Shown here one piece after another: positions 9,107-18,499 of a DNA stretch of 64,000 nt; positions within the stretch are counted from its first letter, which is position 1; each line of letters begins with the position of its first letter. Source of the DNA: Chloroflexota bacterium. GTDB lineage: Bacteria > Chloroflexota > Anaerolineae > Anaerolineales > Villigracilaceae. Made by a program: the position numbers and the translations under genes. Below the pieces are notes generated by a model. The model searched no databases. It saw only the letters and a list, made by a program, of their open reading frames with translations, and was not told where the DNA came from. The stretch lies in the NCBI GenBank assembly GCA_016219545.1, contig JACRMH010000039.1, forward strand, positions 62,001 through 126,000. The letters run 5' to 3'.

Positions 9107-10096
9107 ATGAAGAATAACAATTTATCAGATATTCCAAATTTACCGCCGCCTTCACTTGGTAAAAGTGACTGGCCTTGGTTGCCAGACCAGGTTCCATTTC
9201 CTGTATACAAAAGCAGATCAAGCCTGCCTCAAATATCAATAGTCACCCCATCTTTTAACCAAGGACAATTCATTGAAGAGACCATTCGGTCTGTATTGTT
9301 GCAGGGATATCCCAACCTTGAATATATAATCATTGACGGTGGAAGTACGGATGGAAGTATTGAAATCATAAAAAAATATGAACCCTGGCTGGCTTATTGG
9401 GAGAGCGAACCTGATCAGGGACAATCCCATGCCCTCAACAAAGGGTTTGAACACGCAACGGGAGAACTTATGGCGTGGCTCAATACAGACGATATTTATT
9501 TGCCCGGTGCATTGTTCCGTGTGGCCGATGCGTTTCAAAAAGGTAATGCGCAATGGATCGTTGGCATTACTCTCATCACAGATGCTGACCTAAAGATATT
9601 GGATCGTTTTATGCCAAGTCTGTATACTGCGTCTGGGAGAGACATAAATTACGAGTCGATGGGGTGGATTGATTTTGTATGCACAAAAAGTTCAGGGATC
9701 GCACTTCCACAACCATCTTCTTTCTGGCTCCGAAGTGCAGTGTTACAAGCTGGGGGTATCGATGAAACGCTAAGATATGCAATGGATCACGAGCTTTATG
9801 GGAAGCTCGCTTATCAAGGCTTCCGCCCAACTTTGCTTGAAGAGTCTTTATCGTGTTTTCGCACACATCCGGAACAAAAGACTGCTCACTTTCCCGTTAT
9901 ATTCTGGCAGGAGGAACTGAAAATCGTCCGTTATTGGGAAAACCGTGTCAATGGACTGGAAAAGGAAAAATTGAGGATCTATGGAGAATGGCTTTATAAA
10001 CAGATAAAATACCATCCTTACAATTCATTTTTTCAATCCATGAAGTCTGGATTAAGCAATATTTTGAAATTGTTTTTTGGATCCAGGGTTTCATAA
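9107..10096 (+). CDS. Glycosyltransferase family 2
   Basis: A 329-residue GT-A fold transferase. A short Pro-rich lead is followed by the GT2 core: ISIVTPSFNQ (about residue 45), IIDGGSTDGS as the nucleotide-binding region, and NTDDIY as the metal-binding acidic motif. The region FRTHPEQKT near residue 250 is typical of WcaA-like GT2 enzymes. It is the first of three consecutive GT2 genes. ATG at 9107 follows the purine-rich stretch AAAGAAGAG. Donor and acceptor are not predictable. Confidence 0.9.
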   Translation: MKNNNLSDIPNLPPPSLGKSDWPWLPDQVPFPVYKSRSSLPQISIVTPSFNQGQFIEETIRSVLLQGYPNLEYIIIDGGSTDGSIEIIKKYEPWLAYWESEPDQGQSHALNKGFEHATGELMAWLNTDDIYLPGALFRVADAFQKGNAQWIVGITLITDADLKILDRFMPSLYTASGRDINYESMGWIDFVCTKSSGIALPQPSSFWLRSAVLQAGGIDETLRYAMDHELYGKLAYQGFRPTLLEESLSCFRTHPEQKTAHFPVIFWQEELKIVRYWENRVNGLEKEKLRIYGEWLYKQIKYHPYNSFFQSMKSGLSNILKLFFGSRVS

Positions 10097-10148
10097 AATT
10101 AGTTCCCTGAAAAGCAATTCTCTTAAATTATTTCAAACGGGACTATTG

Positions 10149-10934
10149 ATGAACATATCTGCTGTAGTCGTCAGTTATAACGAATGTCAATTGCTGGATG
10201 ATTGCCTTTCAAGTCTAAAAACTTGCGATCAATTACTGGTTGTTGACCTTGGTTCAAAGGATAACAGTGTAGAAGTTGCCCGGAGATATACATCCCAGGT
10301 TATCTTTCACAAACATGAACCCGTGGTGGAAAATGTAGTGCCCGACATATTGGACGTTTTGACGAATGAATGGTTCATAAGAGCAGACCCTGACGAAGTT
10401 TACCCGGCTGAATTATTCAGTGATATTGAAAAATGCATTAAAGACAATCCCCAGTTGGCTATGATAGAAATACCAATTCAGTATTATTTCTTTGGAAAAC
10501 CTCTCACCACCACCGTATGGGGGGGGATTCGATATTTTCCCAAGGTGCTGAATAAGCAGCGGGTTGCGATCCACAAAAGGGTCCATGCCGGGACCGAAAT
10601 AAAGGATGAGTATCAAAAAATTCGAGTTTCTTATAATGGTAAGAATGCGGTCAAACATTATTGGATCACATCCTGGGGTCAGTTGATTGAAAAACATCGG
10701 CGCTACCTCCTCTGGGAGGGGAAATCCAAATATGAACAAGGTGAGCGCTTCTCTTGGATAGCTTTTGCAAAGGCAGTGTTTTGGGCATTTACATCTAACC
10801 TTATCAAATATAAAGGTCTGCTGGGCGGCATGACGGGGATATCTTTGAGTTTTTTTTATACCTGGTATATTGGGATGAGCTGGCTTTCGTTGCGGCAGTA
10901 TCAAAAACAGAATCTATCCGACCCATTTGTGTAG
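10149..10934 (+). CDS. Glycosyltransferase family 2
   Basis: A 261-residue GT2 enzyme. The frame can be extended to a TTG at 10077, but the ATG at 10149 is preferred because it lies two residues before the canonical first strand ISAVVVSYNE and avoids overlapping the upstream gene. VVDLGSKDNS and RADPDEVYP give the nucleotide and acidic motifs. Arg-rich and aromatic hydrophobic C-terminal sequence may contact the membrane. The stop codon is directly followed by the start of the next GT2 gene, so they are co-translated. Function beyond family is unknown. Confidence 0.88.
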   Translation: MNISAVVVSYNECQLLDDCLSSLKTCDQLLVVDLGSKDNSVEVARRYTSQVIFHKHEPVVENVVPDILDVLTNEWFIRADPDEVYPAELFSDIEKCIKDNPQLAMIEIPIQYYFFGKPLTTTVWGGIRYFPKVLNKQRVAIHKRVHAGTEIKDEYQKIRVSYNGKNAVKHYWITSWGQLIEKHRRYLLWEGKSKYEQGERFSWIAFAKAVFWAFTSNLIKYKGLLGGMTGISLSFFYTWYIGMSWLSLRQYQKQNLSDPFV

Positions 10935-11852
10935 ATGATGAAAATTTCTATTATTACCCCGTCTTATTTTCGTGTTGAGATGATAGAGAAGGCGATCCAA
11001 AGCGTTCTCGGCCAAAAATATGATGATTTTGAGCATATTGTAATTGACGGAGGTTCAACCGATGGAACGCTCAAAGTGCTTTCCAAATATCCTCATTTGA
11101 AGACAATCGTCAAACCAGATAAAGGACTCTATGATGCCATTAACAAAGGATTACGAATGGCGAAAGGAGAGGTGATTGGGCTATTAAACAGTGATGATTT
11201 TTATGAGGAGGGAGTTTTTCAAGAAGTTTCTTCTATTTTTGATGGCGACGGTCGGATAGATGTTGTGATCGGACAAGCTGGTATTTTTGAAGCGATGGAC
11301 TCCGGACAGATTCTTGTTGATCAATATCCTCCCTTAAAGGAAGACTCGCTCCTGGACCGCCTAGTATTTGGGGCCCCGATAATCAATGCCTGGTTTTTCA
11401 AGCGAACCTTATTTGACCGCGTAGGTAGCTTCGATCTGACCTACCCAATTGGGGCGGACAGGGATTTTTTGCTTAGGCTTTATTTGGCTGGTTTCGCCCC
11501 TGTCTCTGTGAATAAGACCTTCTATCATTATAGAAAACACTCGGGGTCATTAACCATTAATCCGGGACTGGATGCTCAGGAAAGGATCTTGCTTGAAAAT
11601 CGTCGTCTGGCACAAAAATATATCTCGGTTGCCAATAAGGATTCTGATTTTCATGAAAAATGCAAAACATGGCATGATTTAATCTCAATAGAACTTATGA
11701 TATTATTTGCGCCCCGAGGGCGAATATCGGATTTGTTTGATGTTATTCGAAAGGCGATTAAACAAAATTGGACATGGCCGTTTACCGTAGCTGCACAAAG
11801 CCCTTTGCGGATAAAAAACTATTTGATGAAGAATTATGTTGCCCGTCGTTAG
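10935..11852 (+). CDS. Glycosyltransferase family 2
   Basis: A 305-residue GT2 enzyme that starts at tandem ATG codons (10935 and 10938) immediately after the preceding stop. KISIITPSYFR, VIDGGSTDGT and LLNSDDFY mark the GT-A nucleotide-binding and acidic motifs, and the tract PIGADRDFLLRLY matches the acceptor-side ED/RD motif region of WcaA-type members. It probably adds one sugar to the growing lipid-linked glycan. It overlaps the next gene by 17 bp. Confidence 0.9.
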   Translation: MMKISIITPSYFRVEMIEKAIQSVLGQKYDDFEHIVIDGGSTDGTLKVLSKYPHLKTIVKPDKGLYDAINKGLRMAKGEVIGLLNSDDFYEEGVFQEVSSIFDGDGRIDVVIGQAGIFEAMDSGQILVDQYPPLKEDSLLDRLVFGAPIINAWFFKRTLFDRVGSFDLTYPIGADRDFLLRLYLAGFAPVSVNKTFYHYRKHSGSLTINPGLDAQERILLENRRLAQKYISVANKDSDFHEKCKTWHDLISIELMILFAPRGRISDLFDVIRKAIKQNWTWPFTVAAQSPLRIKNYLMKNYVARR

Positions 11853-12738
11853 CGTTATTATTCCGGTATACAACCGCTCGGATACCATTGCCCAATCAAT
11901 GGAGAGTGTATTGGCGCAAACTTTTAAGGATTTTGAACTCATCATTGTTGATGATGGATCAACTGATCGAACCCGCGAAATCATTCGGCAAGTTAACGAT
12001 GACCGTATCCAATTGATCAGTCATGACCATAACCTTGGGGCAGCTTCTGCCCGCAATACCGGAATGCAGGCCGCGGTTGGGAAATACATTGCCTGGCTGG
12101 ACTCGGACGATGAGTGGCTGCCTGAAAAACTGAAGGCCCAGTTGGATGCACTTGAAACATCCGCGCCGGATCAAAAAGCTTCATGTACCTTTTATGAACG
12201 TATTGAGCGGAATGAGTCGCGAATTTACATACCGCAACATGCCGATTATAAAAAACTTTTTCTTGGATGTGACCAGGCGCCGGGGTCAACTTTGTTTTTT
12301 GATCGGACACTGCTAAGTGATATTGGTCTTGTTGATATTTCTCTAGTCCGATATGAAGATTGGGACTGGCTGTTACGGTACTGTTCCAAATATCGTTTAT
12401 TGACTATCGAAATGCCCCTTGCCCGAATCCACTATTCCCCGCAACGCTCTCCGGCAATTGTCGAGGCTTCGGCCCTGACTTTTGTTTCGAAATATTCAGA
12501 GGAACTTCGGCAGTTTGGTTTATACCGAAGTATTGTGATCAGCCGTCGTTGGATGGAGGTTGCGAGTTATTATGCGTTCGAACACGATTTTCGAAAGATA
12601 TTCCAATATCTAATCAAGGCACTACTGGTATTTCCTTTTCAGCCTTTGAATGTTTGGGCGTGGTTGATTAATAATTGGTTTGGGAAAAAGGTCGGATCGA
12701 TATTCTCGAAAGGAAGGAAAAGAAGTGAAAGATACTAG
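11836..12738 (+). CDS. Glycosyltransferase family 2
   Basis: A 300-residue GT2 enzyme with the standard N-terminal signature VSVIIPVYNR, IIVDDGSTDRT and WLDSDDEW, followed by a conserved YEDWDWLLR acceptor-side motif near residue 175. The ATG at 11836 lies within the previous gene. Like its neighbours it should act on the cytoplasmic face with a nucleotide-sugar donor. The C-terminal 60 residues are helical and aromatic and may associate with the membrane. Confidence 0.9.
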   Translation: MLPVVSVIIPVYNRSDTIAQSMESVLAQTFKDFELIIVDDGSTDRTREIIRQVNDDRIQLISHDHNLGAASARNTGMQAAVGKYIAWLDSDDEWLPEKLKAQLDALETSAPDQKASCTFYERIERNESRIYIPQHADYKKLFLGCDQAPGSTLFFDRTLLSDIGLVDISLVRYEDWDWLLRYCSKYRLLTIEMPLARIHYSPQRSPAIVEASALTFVSKYSEELRQFGLYRSIVISRRWMEVASYYAFEHDFRKIFQYLIKALLVFPFQPLNVWAWLINNWFGKKVGSIFSKGRKRSERY

Positions 12739-13861
12739 GTCTTCCAATTCCCTGAAAGTCTCTCTCTTCCTTCCTGACCTGAAAGGCGGCGGTGCTGAAA
12801 AGGTTTTGACTACATTGGCAAACGAACTTGCCAGACGTGGGTTGGCAGTTGACTTTGTTCTTGTTCAGGCGGTTGGTGTAAATTTAAAAAACTTGTCGGA
12901 TGATGTGGTTGTGGTAAATCTGGCAACCATGAATACTTATCTCAGCCTGCCAAAATTAATTCGCTATTTTTATAAAAGGCGTCCTGATGTTTTCATTTCG
13001 TCATTGGACTTAACGAATTTAATCGCATTAATTGCTTGTCGTTTATCTGGCGTGAAGACTCGAGTGTTTATCCGCATCGAAAATATGGTCTCCAGTCACA
13101 AGCGTGTATTTTGGAAGAAACGTGCCGAAAAATTTCTGCTTTCCCGGCTTTACCCATGGGCTGATGGAGTTCTTGCCGTTTCTAAAATCGTTGCAGAGGA
13201 CATTGCCATATACGCTGGCATTTCACCTTTTAAAATTCATACAATTTATAATCCTGTCATTACTCCAGAGTTGTTGATAAAATCCAATCACGAGGTGAAC
13301 CATCCTTGGTTCCAAGACAAATCAATACCGGTCATTTTAGGTGCAGGACGGTTAACTGAACAAAAGGATTTCAAAACTTTAATCATAGCTTTTGCCATCC
13401 TTCGGAAGGATTTGGATGTCCGATTGATCGTTTTGGGGGAAGGGGAGCAGAGACTCGAGCTTGAAACCCTCGTGCAAGAGCTAGGCATTGATCGCGATGT
13501 TGATCTGCCCGGATATGTTGAAAATCCATATCCTTATATGAAACAGTCTAATGTTTTTGTCCTCTCATCGGCATGGGAGGGGCTGCCTACTGTATTGATC
13601 GAGGCGCTCGCTTGTGGCTGCCCGGTTGTGAGTACGGATTGCCCTGGGGGGATTCGCGAAATTCTGTCAGATGGAAGATATGGCGAATTGGTCCCAGTCG
13701 GCGATTCACAGTCCATGGCTGAAGCGCTTCGCAAAGTCATTTTGAGTGGAAAGAAGGTCATTGACCCTGCATGGCTGGATCAATTTTCTCTGGAACGGGT
13801 TGCTGATAAGAATATGAATATCTTAACGATGGCAAATGAAAAAAGGATGATCGATCTTTGA
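12725..13861 (+). CDS. Glycosyltransferase family 4
   Basis: A 378-residue GT4 transferase. An upstream TTG (12680) lengthens the frame, but I choose GTG 12725: GGAAGG (12712-12717) lies seven bases before it and the extension is only low-complexity basic sequence. The start overlaps the previous stop by 14 bp. The N-terminal half has PDLKGGGAEKV, the usual glycine-rich acceptor loop. The C-terminal half has LGAGRLTEQKD and the EX7E motif in WEGLPTVLIEALACG. Like most GT4 cluster members, it would extend the oligosaccharide using an NDP-sugar. Confidence 0.9.
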   Translation: MKDTRSSNSLKVSLFLPDLKGGGAEKVLTTLANELARRGLAVDFVLVQAVGVNLKNLSDDVVVVNLATMNTYLSLPKLIRYFYKRRPDVFISSLDLTNLIALIACRLSGVKTRVFIRIENMVSSHKRVFWKKRAEKFLLSRLYPWADGVLAVSKIVAEDIAIYAGISPFKIHTIYNPVITPELLIKSNHEVNHPWFQDKSIPVILGAGRLTEQKDFKTLIIAFAILRKDLDVRLIVLGEGEQRLELETLVQELGIDRDVDLPGYVENPYPYMKQSNVFVLSSAWEGLPTVLIEALACGCPVVSTDCPGGIREILSDGRYGELVPVGDSQSMAEALRKVILSGKKVIDPAWLDQFSLERVADKNMNILTMANEKRMIDL

Positions 13862-15030
13862 AAAATCCATCATCTGAAAAACCTAAACTTCGAATTCTTC
13901 TGCTTGGCACCCAAATGGCAATTGGCGGCGCGCAGAAAGTCTTGTTGGATCAGGCACGTTGGTTTCATGAACGTGGACAAAAAGTGTTCGCTGTATTTTT
14001 TTATGATAAAGAAGGTGTGCAGGCCAAATGGCAGGCTGATTCAGATTTCCCAGTCATAAGCTTGAAAGCGTTTAAGAGCGGTAATCTGGGGATTATCAAT
14101 ATGATCCTGATCATCAAAGGATCGTTTGCCCTCTGGCGATTTCTTCGGCGCGAAAAGATAGACGTTATCGAAACCTTCACCCATGACAGCAATTTGCTTG
14201 CCCTTCCAACTGCATGGCTGGCTGGTGTTCCTGTGCGGATTGCCACACATCATGGGATCATCGAGAATTTTCCAGACTCCTATGGGAAGGTTCACACATG
14301 GCTGATCAATCATGGCACCGCCCAGACGCTTGTGGCTGTATCTTCGAGGATTCGGGAACAAGCTATACGGGAAGGTGTGAATGAACACCGGATTCAGGTG
14401 ATCAAAAACGGGATCGAGCCCCTTTCCCTCGAAGGCATTAGCAGGCCCGAGTTTAGAAAAGAAGCGGGGCTTAAAGATGATGAACTTTTTTTGATCTCAG
14501 TCGGACGGCTGGCATATCAAAAGGCGCATAGTATCCTTATTCAATCCATGCCTGCGCTCCTCAAGGAATTTCCCAATCTCAAACTCGGCATTTGTGGCGG
14601 CGGAGTTCTAAAAAGGAGATTGGAAACACAGATATTAGAGTTGGGGATATCAGACTCTGTAAAACTTTTGGGAAGGTGGGATAGCGTCACAGGTTTTCTG
14701 GCGGTGGCGGATATTTTTGTGCTTCCATCCCGATGGGAGGGATTACCAATCGCTCTACTCGAGGGTATGAGCGCAGGGCTTCCCGTGGTTGCGACCAACG
14801 TTGAAGGAGTGGACGAGGTCGTGAAGGATGGAGAGCACGGTTTTCTGGTGCCCGTGGAAGACGTAAATGAACTGACCAATGCCATATTAAAATTGCTGAA
14901 AGATAAACACTTACGGCTTAATATGGGCGCTGCTGCTAAGAGGCATGTTCTGGAATATTACACTGAAGACATTATGTGTGAACAATATGCCCAGATTATG
15001 ACAAAGCTTATGCCGCCCGATAAAGGTTGA
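13858..15030 (+). CDS. Glycosyltransferase family 4
   Basis: A 390-residue GT4 enzyme resembling its upstream neighbour. It seems to start at a TTG that overlaps the previous TGA (TTGA, 13858-13861); no better in-frame start precedes the core LRILLLGTQMAIGGAQ. The C-terminal half carries SVGRLAYQKAH and RWEGLPIALLEGMSAG with the EX7E glutamates. The close packing with both neighbours shows co-transcription. The two adjacent GT4 genes may be an old duplication, but they differ along their whole length. Confidence 0.9.
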   Translation: MKNPSSEKPKLRILLLGTQMAIGGAQKVLLDQARWFHERGQKVFAVFFYDKEGVQAKWQADSDFPVISLKAFKSGNLGIINMILIIKGSFALWRFLRREKIDVIETFTHDSNLLALPTAWLAGVPVRIATHHGIIENFPDSYGKVHTWLINHGTAQTLVAVSSRIREQAIREGVNEHRIQVIKNGIEPLSLEGISRPEFRKEAGLKDDELFLISVGRLAYQKAHSILIQSMPALLKEFPNLKLGICGGGVLKRRLETQILELGISDSVKLLGRWDSVTGFLAVADIFVLPSRWEGLPIALLEGMSAGLPVVATNVEGVDEVVKDGEHGFLVPVEDVNELTNAILKLLKDKHLRLNMGAAAKRHVLEYYTEDIMCEQYAQIMTKLMPPDKG

Positions 15031-15033
15031 CCC

Positions 15034-17115
15034 ATGAATTATGTTATCCGTAAGAACTCTGTGAGAGTATTGATTGCCGCCCTGTTTGGCTTTGTGTTAT
15101 ATCGGTCAATAATGGAGTTCTATAATATTGCATGGGGGTCAGGAAAATGGTGGGGTGATTACTCGCTTAGATGGGGAGTAATATTTTTAATTTTCATATT
15201 AGCTTGCTTATCTGCATTAACCCTTCTCGCATTCTTCCTTTGGCGGCGGGAAAAGTTTCAGCCATTCATTGATAAGCTGATCTCGTTTCGTGAAAAACAG
15301 GGTCATGCGCGCTGGCTTCCCGCCCTCCTGGTCTTCACTTCACCTGTATGGTTCTTTCAATATACAGCTTGGGGGGTAGTTTTTAGCGGAACTTATTTTC
15401 GTATCTTGATCTGGGGACTGGTTATTCTTGCACTTTCCTTTTTCCTCAAAAAAGGAAAATCTTTGTTCGGGTGGACAGAATTCCTTGCTGCACTTCTTCT
15501 GACTTCCAGCGAGTTTGTCATTGCGGCTACGTTCATCAACGTGACGGACTATCCGTTTTCATTGGGTTGGTCTGAAGGGAATCGCATGTGGGATTATTCC
15601 GTCATGTTCGGCAGCCACCTTTACAATTATCCAGCCGATAAAGAGATCCGCGTTTTGCTGGATGTTGGCAGACAATTTGTAGGTGGATTGCCTTTTCTGA
15701 TTCCCAACCTCACGATTGGAATGGAAAGATTTTGGGTCGCGCTGACCATGATCATTCCTTACCTTCTGCTTGGGCTGGCTGCGTTTCGTTTCACTCGCGC
15801 TGACCGAAAGGTTTGGCTGCTTCTGACTCTATGGGCATTGATCTTCCTCAAGCAGGGACCCATCCACCCGCCGCTCGTTCTTTGCGCTGTGCTGGTAGCA
15901 TTGCTTTGGCGGAGTCCGTTGTGGCTCGCGCTTCCAGTCATTGCCCTTGCGGGGTACGCCGCCGAGGAGAGCCGCTATACCTGGTTGTTTGCTCCGGGCA
16001 TGTGGATTGGTATGTTGGAGTTGGCAGACACCGCCTTACAAAATAACCGACTGACCTTCAACGCTTGGGGGCGGGCTGTTTTACTTGGCATTATAGGAAT
16101 GGCCGGTGGATACTTCGGAGTCAAAGTTGTCGGCATATTAACGGGACGTTCCTCCGCAGGAGCTGCAATTTCAGCGGACTTTGTTACTGAAAGAGTCGCG
16201 GACCAGCCTCTCCTTTGGTATCGCCTACTCCCCAATGCTACTTATGGAACCGGTATCCTAATGGCTTTGCTGGTGGCGGTTCTTCCTTTGATAATCGTTC
16301 TGTTATATCTTGCAGGCACTAAAAAATGGACTTTAAATAGTTGGCAGGGTTTGGCGGTGACAGCGCCCTTACTTGCCTTTCTTGCCGTTGGTCTGGTTGC
16401 AAGCACAAAGATCGGCGGCGGCGGCGACCTGCATAACATGGATATGTTCCTGATCGGGCTGATGTTTGCCGGCGTCCTGGCATGGCATAAAGGCGGAGCA
16501 GAATGGCTCGCACATATTGAAGTAGCCCCGGTTTGGATCAAACTTGTGATGATCCTGCTGCTTGCAGTGCCCGGGTTTCAGTCTCTTACAATTATGCGTT
16601 CTTTCAATTATGCGAAAGATGCATCGTGGCTTGTAACTTTGACGGACGCGCCAGACAAGAAGGCGTTGAACATGATCCCATCCCAGGAAGTTGCTGCCAA
16701 TGCACTCAATACTATCCGCTCAGAAGTTGCCATGGCTCAATCGAATGGTGGTCAGGTCTTGTTTCTCGATCAAAGGCAATTACTAACTTTTGGTTACATC
16801 CGTGATGTGCAGTTCGTACCTGATTATGAAAAGAAGGTTTTGATGAACGAAGCATTAAGTTCAAACGCTTCGTACTTTATAAACTTCTACGCAGACCTTG
16901 CCGCGCACCGCTTTGCTCTGATCGTTTCCGAGCCATTATTTGACCCTCTAAAGGACAGCTCTTATCAATTCGGCGAAGAGAACAATGCCTGGGTAAAATG
17001 GATTTCTTCTCCGGTCTTATGTTATTACCAGCCCAAAGTTAATTTGAGGGAAGTGGGCGTGCAATTACTTGTGCCCAACGATCAACCAGTGGATTGCTCG
17101 GCAAAATTGCCTTGA
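15034..17115 (+). CDS. Large polytopic membrane protein, paralogue of the gene at 1-1918
   Basis: A 693-residue protein with about 13 hydrophobic segments and a soluble C-terminal tail of roughly 150 residues. It repeats the landmarks of the first gene in the window: TDYPFSLGWSEG in an early loop and STKIGGGGDLHN near residue 460. The tail motifs also match (LFLDQRQLLTFG against LFINERHLLTFD). An acidic or polar residue set in a large first outer loop plus many helices suggests a GT-C glycosyltransferase or polymerase, but I do not recognise a named family. ATG 15034 follows AAAGG. It may act on the outer membrane face on lipid-linked sugars delivered by the flippase next door. Confidence 0.85.
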   Translation: MNYVIRKNSVRVLIAALFGFVLYRSIMEFYNIAWGSGKWWGDYSLRWGVIFLIFILACLSALTLLAFFLWRREKFQPFIDKLISFREKQGHARWLPALLVFTSPVWFFQYTAWGVVFSGTYFRILIWGLVILALSFFLKKGKSLFGWTEFLAALLLTSSEFVIAATFINVTDYPFSLGWSEGNRMWDYSVMFGSHLYNYPADKEIRVLLDVGRQFVGGLPFLIPNLTIGMERFWVALTMIIPYLLLGLAAFRFTRADRKVWLLLTLWALIFLKQGPIHPPLVLCAVLVALLWRSPLWLALPVIALAGYAAEESRYTWLFAPGMWIGMLELADTALQNNRLTFNAWGRAVLLGIIGMAGGYFGVKVVGILTGRSSAGAAISADFVTERVADQPLLWYRLLPNATYGTGILMALLVAVLPLIIVLLYLAGTKKWTLNSWQGLAVTAPLLAFLAVGLVASTKIGGGGDLHNMDMFLIGLMFAGVLAWHKGGAEWLAHIEVAPVWIKLVMILLLAVPGFQSLTIMRSFNYAKDASWLVTLTDAPDKKALNMIPSQEVAANALNTIRSEVAMAQSNGGQVLFLDQRQLLTFGYIRDVQFVPDYEKKVLMNEALSSNASYFINFYADLAAHRFALIVSEPLFDPLKDSSYQFGEENNAWVKWISSPVLCYYQPKVNLREVGVQLLVPNDQPVDCSAKLP

Positions 17116-17158
17116 TCGTCAAATTGAATTTAGGGGTAATGGAATATCAGTTTCTGTG

Positions 17159-17164
17159 TACAAT
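17159..17164 (+). promoter_or_regulatory. Possible leaderless -10 box before the flippase gene
   Basis: TACAAT ends six bases before the ATG at 17171, where no ribosome binding site is present. The same TANNNT-N6-ATG spacing precedes ligA, nadD, asnB and the NarL-type kinase. No -35 element is evident. Confidence 0.35.
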
Positions 17165-17170
17165 TCACTC

Positions 17171-18499
17171 ATGTCTCTTCTCTCAAAAATAAAAGAAGAT
17201 CCCCTGTTATCCAGAGTGCTCCGTTCCAGCGGAGCACTTCTTAGCACGAATACGCTTAGCCTGGCTTTAAGCATGGTACAAAGCATCCTTGCCGGGCGGC
17301 TGCTTGGACCTTCAGTGTTTGGTTTGGTTGCCATTTTCATAAGTTATGCAACCACCGTGAATGGACTTCTGTCATTTCGCATGAGCGAGGTGGTGGTGCG
17401 TTACGGCGGCGAGTATCTTGAAAAGAATGAAAAAGAGAAAGCTGCGGCCTTGATCAAGGCCGCAGCTTTAAGCGAAGCGACTGTTTCACTGCTCGCATTT
17501 TTATTTGTTGCAGCCACAGCGATACTTGCCTCTCGCCACATTGCAAAGACCCCGGATACGGCGGGATACTTTATCGTTTACAGCTTTGCATTACTCGCAA
17601 ACTTCAACACAGAAACATCCACAGGCGTTTTGCAAATGCTGGGGAAAATTAAATATCAAGGCATCCTCAACCTTGTTCAAAGCATCGTCACAGCGGGGAT
17701 GATCGCGTTTGCCTTCTTTACGCATGGAACTATGCAATTTGTTCTTTATGCCTATCTCACGGGTAAGGTGATTATCGGGCTTGGTATTTTCTGCACTGCG
17801 CTATTTCAGATCACAAGAAAACTTGGGAGCGGCTGGTGGAAGGCGGAGATCAATTCGATCCCAAAGATCAAGGAACTCGCCCGTTTTGCATTCAGTTCGA
17901 ACATAAGCGCCTCCGTGATCCTCACATTCCGTGAAAGCGATATTTTATGGGTGGGTTTTTTCCTGACTCCCATGGCGGCGGGTTATTACAAGGCGGCCTA
18001 TGCCATTGTCAATTTGCTTTCCGTGCCTGCAAACCCATTCATCCTCACGACCTATCCTGAGATCAACAAGTTGGTAATGCAGAAAGCCTGGCCGCGCTTG
18101 AAGGATTTTCTTAGGAAGATCACCTCTATTGCCGCGGTTTACAACCTTGCATTGGCCGCGGGTTTTGTTATTTTTGGAAAATGGCTGTTGTCTTTATATG
18201 GAGGGCAATATGTGGCGGCCTACCCCGTTCTTCTTGTACTTCTGGTTGGTTTTACTTTTAATTACATCCTGTTTTGGAATCGCCCGCTCCTGCTTACGCT
18301 TGGGCTTTCTCAATTTCCAATATACGCCACTCTCGCCGCCGGTTTGTTAAAACTCGCGCTGGCATTTCCGCTCATTCCGCGTTATGGCATTATTGCCGCG
18401 GGCGCATTGCTTTCGTATTATTACATTGCATCGGTTGGCATCATGGTTCTGCGCGGGCTGAAAGAGATTCGAAACAATGAAAATAGCGATCATAACTAA
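17171..18499 (+). CDS. Polysaccharide flippase (Wzx / MVF superfamily)
   Basis: A 442-residue protein with about 12 to 14 hydrophobic helices, of the oligosaccharide flippase family. It would turn undecaprenyl-linked repeat units across the membrane. Family features are the N-terminal tract after LLSTNTLSLALSMVQS, then AGRLLGPSVFG, and the acidic helix region RESDILWVGFFL. The frame extends back to 17069 inside the previous gene; ATG 17171 is preferred because it places the start just before the usual amphipathic N-terminus. It overlaps the next gene by 23 bp. Its presence means this cluster encodes two export routes, ABC and flippase. Confidence 0.9.
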   Translation: MSLLSKIKEDPLLSRVLRSSGALLSTNTLSLALSMVQSILAGRLLGPSVFGLVAIFISYATTVNGLLSFRMSEVVVRYGGEYLEKNEKEKAAALIKAAALSEATVSLLAFLFVAATAILASRHIAKTPDTAGYFIVYSFALLANFNTETSTGVLQMLGKIKYQGILNLVQSIVTAGMIAFAFFTHGTMQFVLYAYLTGKVIIGLGIFCTALFQITRKLGSGWWKAEINSIPKIKELARFAFSSNISASVILTFRESDILWVGFFLTPMAAGYYKAAYAIVNLLSVPANPFILTTYPEINKLVMQKAWPRLKDFLRKITSIAAVYNLALAAGFVIFGKWLLSLYGGQYVAAYPVLLVLLVGFTFNYILFWNRPLLLTLGLSQFPIYATLAAGLLKLALAFPLIPRYGIIAAGALLSYYYIASVGIMVLRGLKEIRNNENSDHN

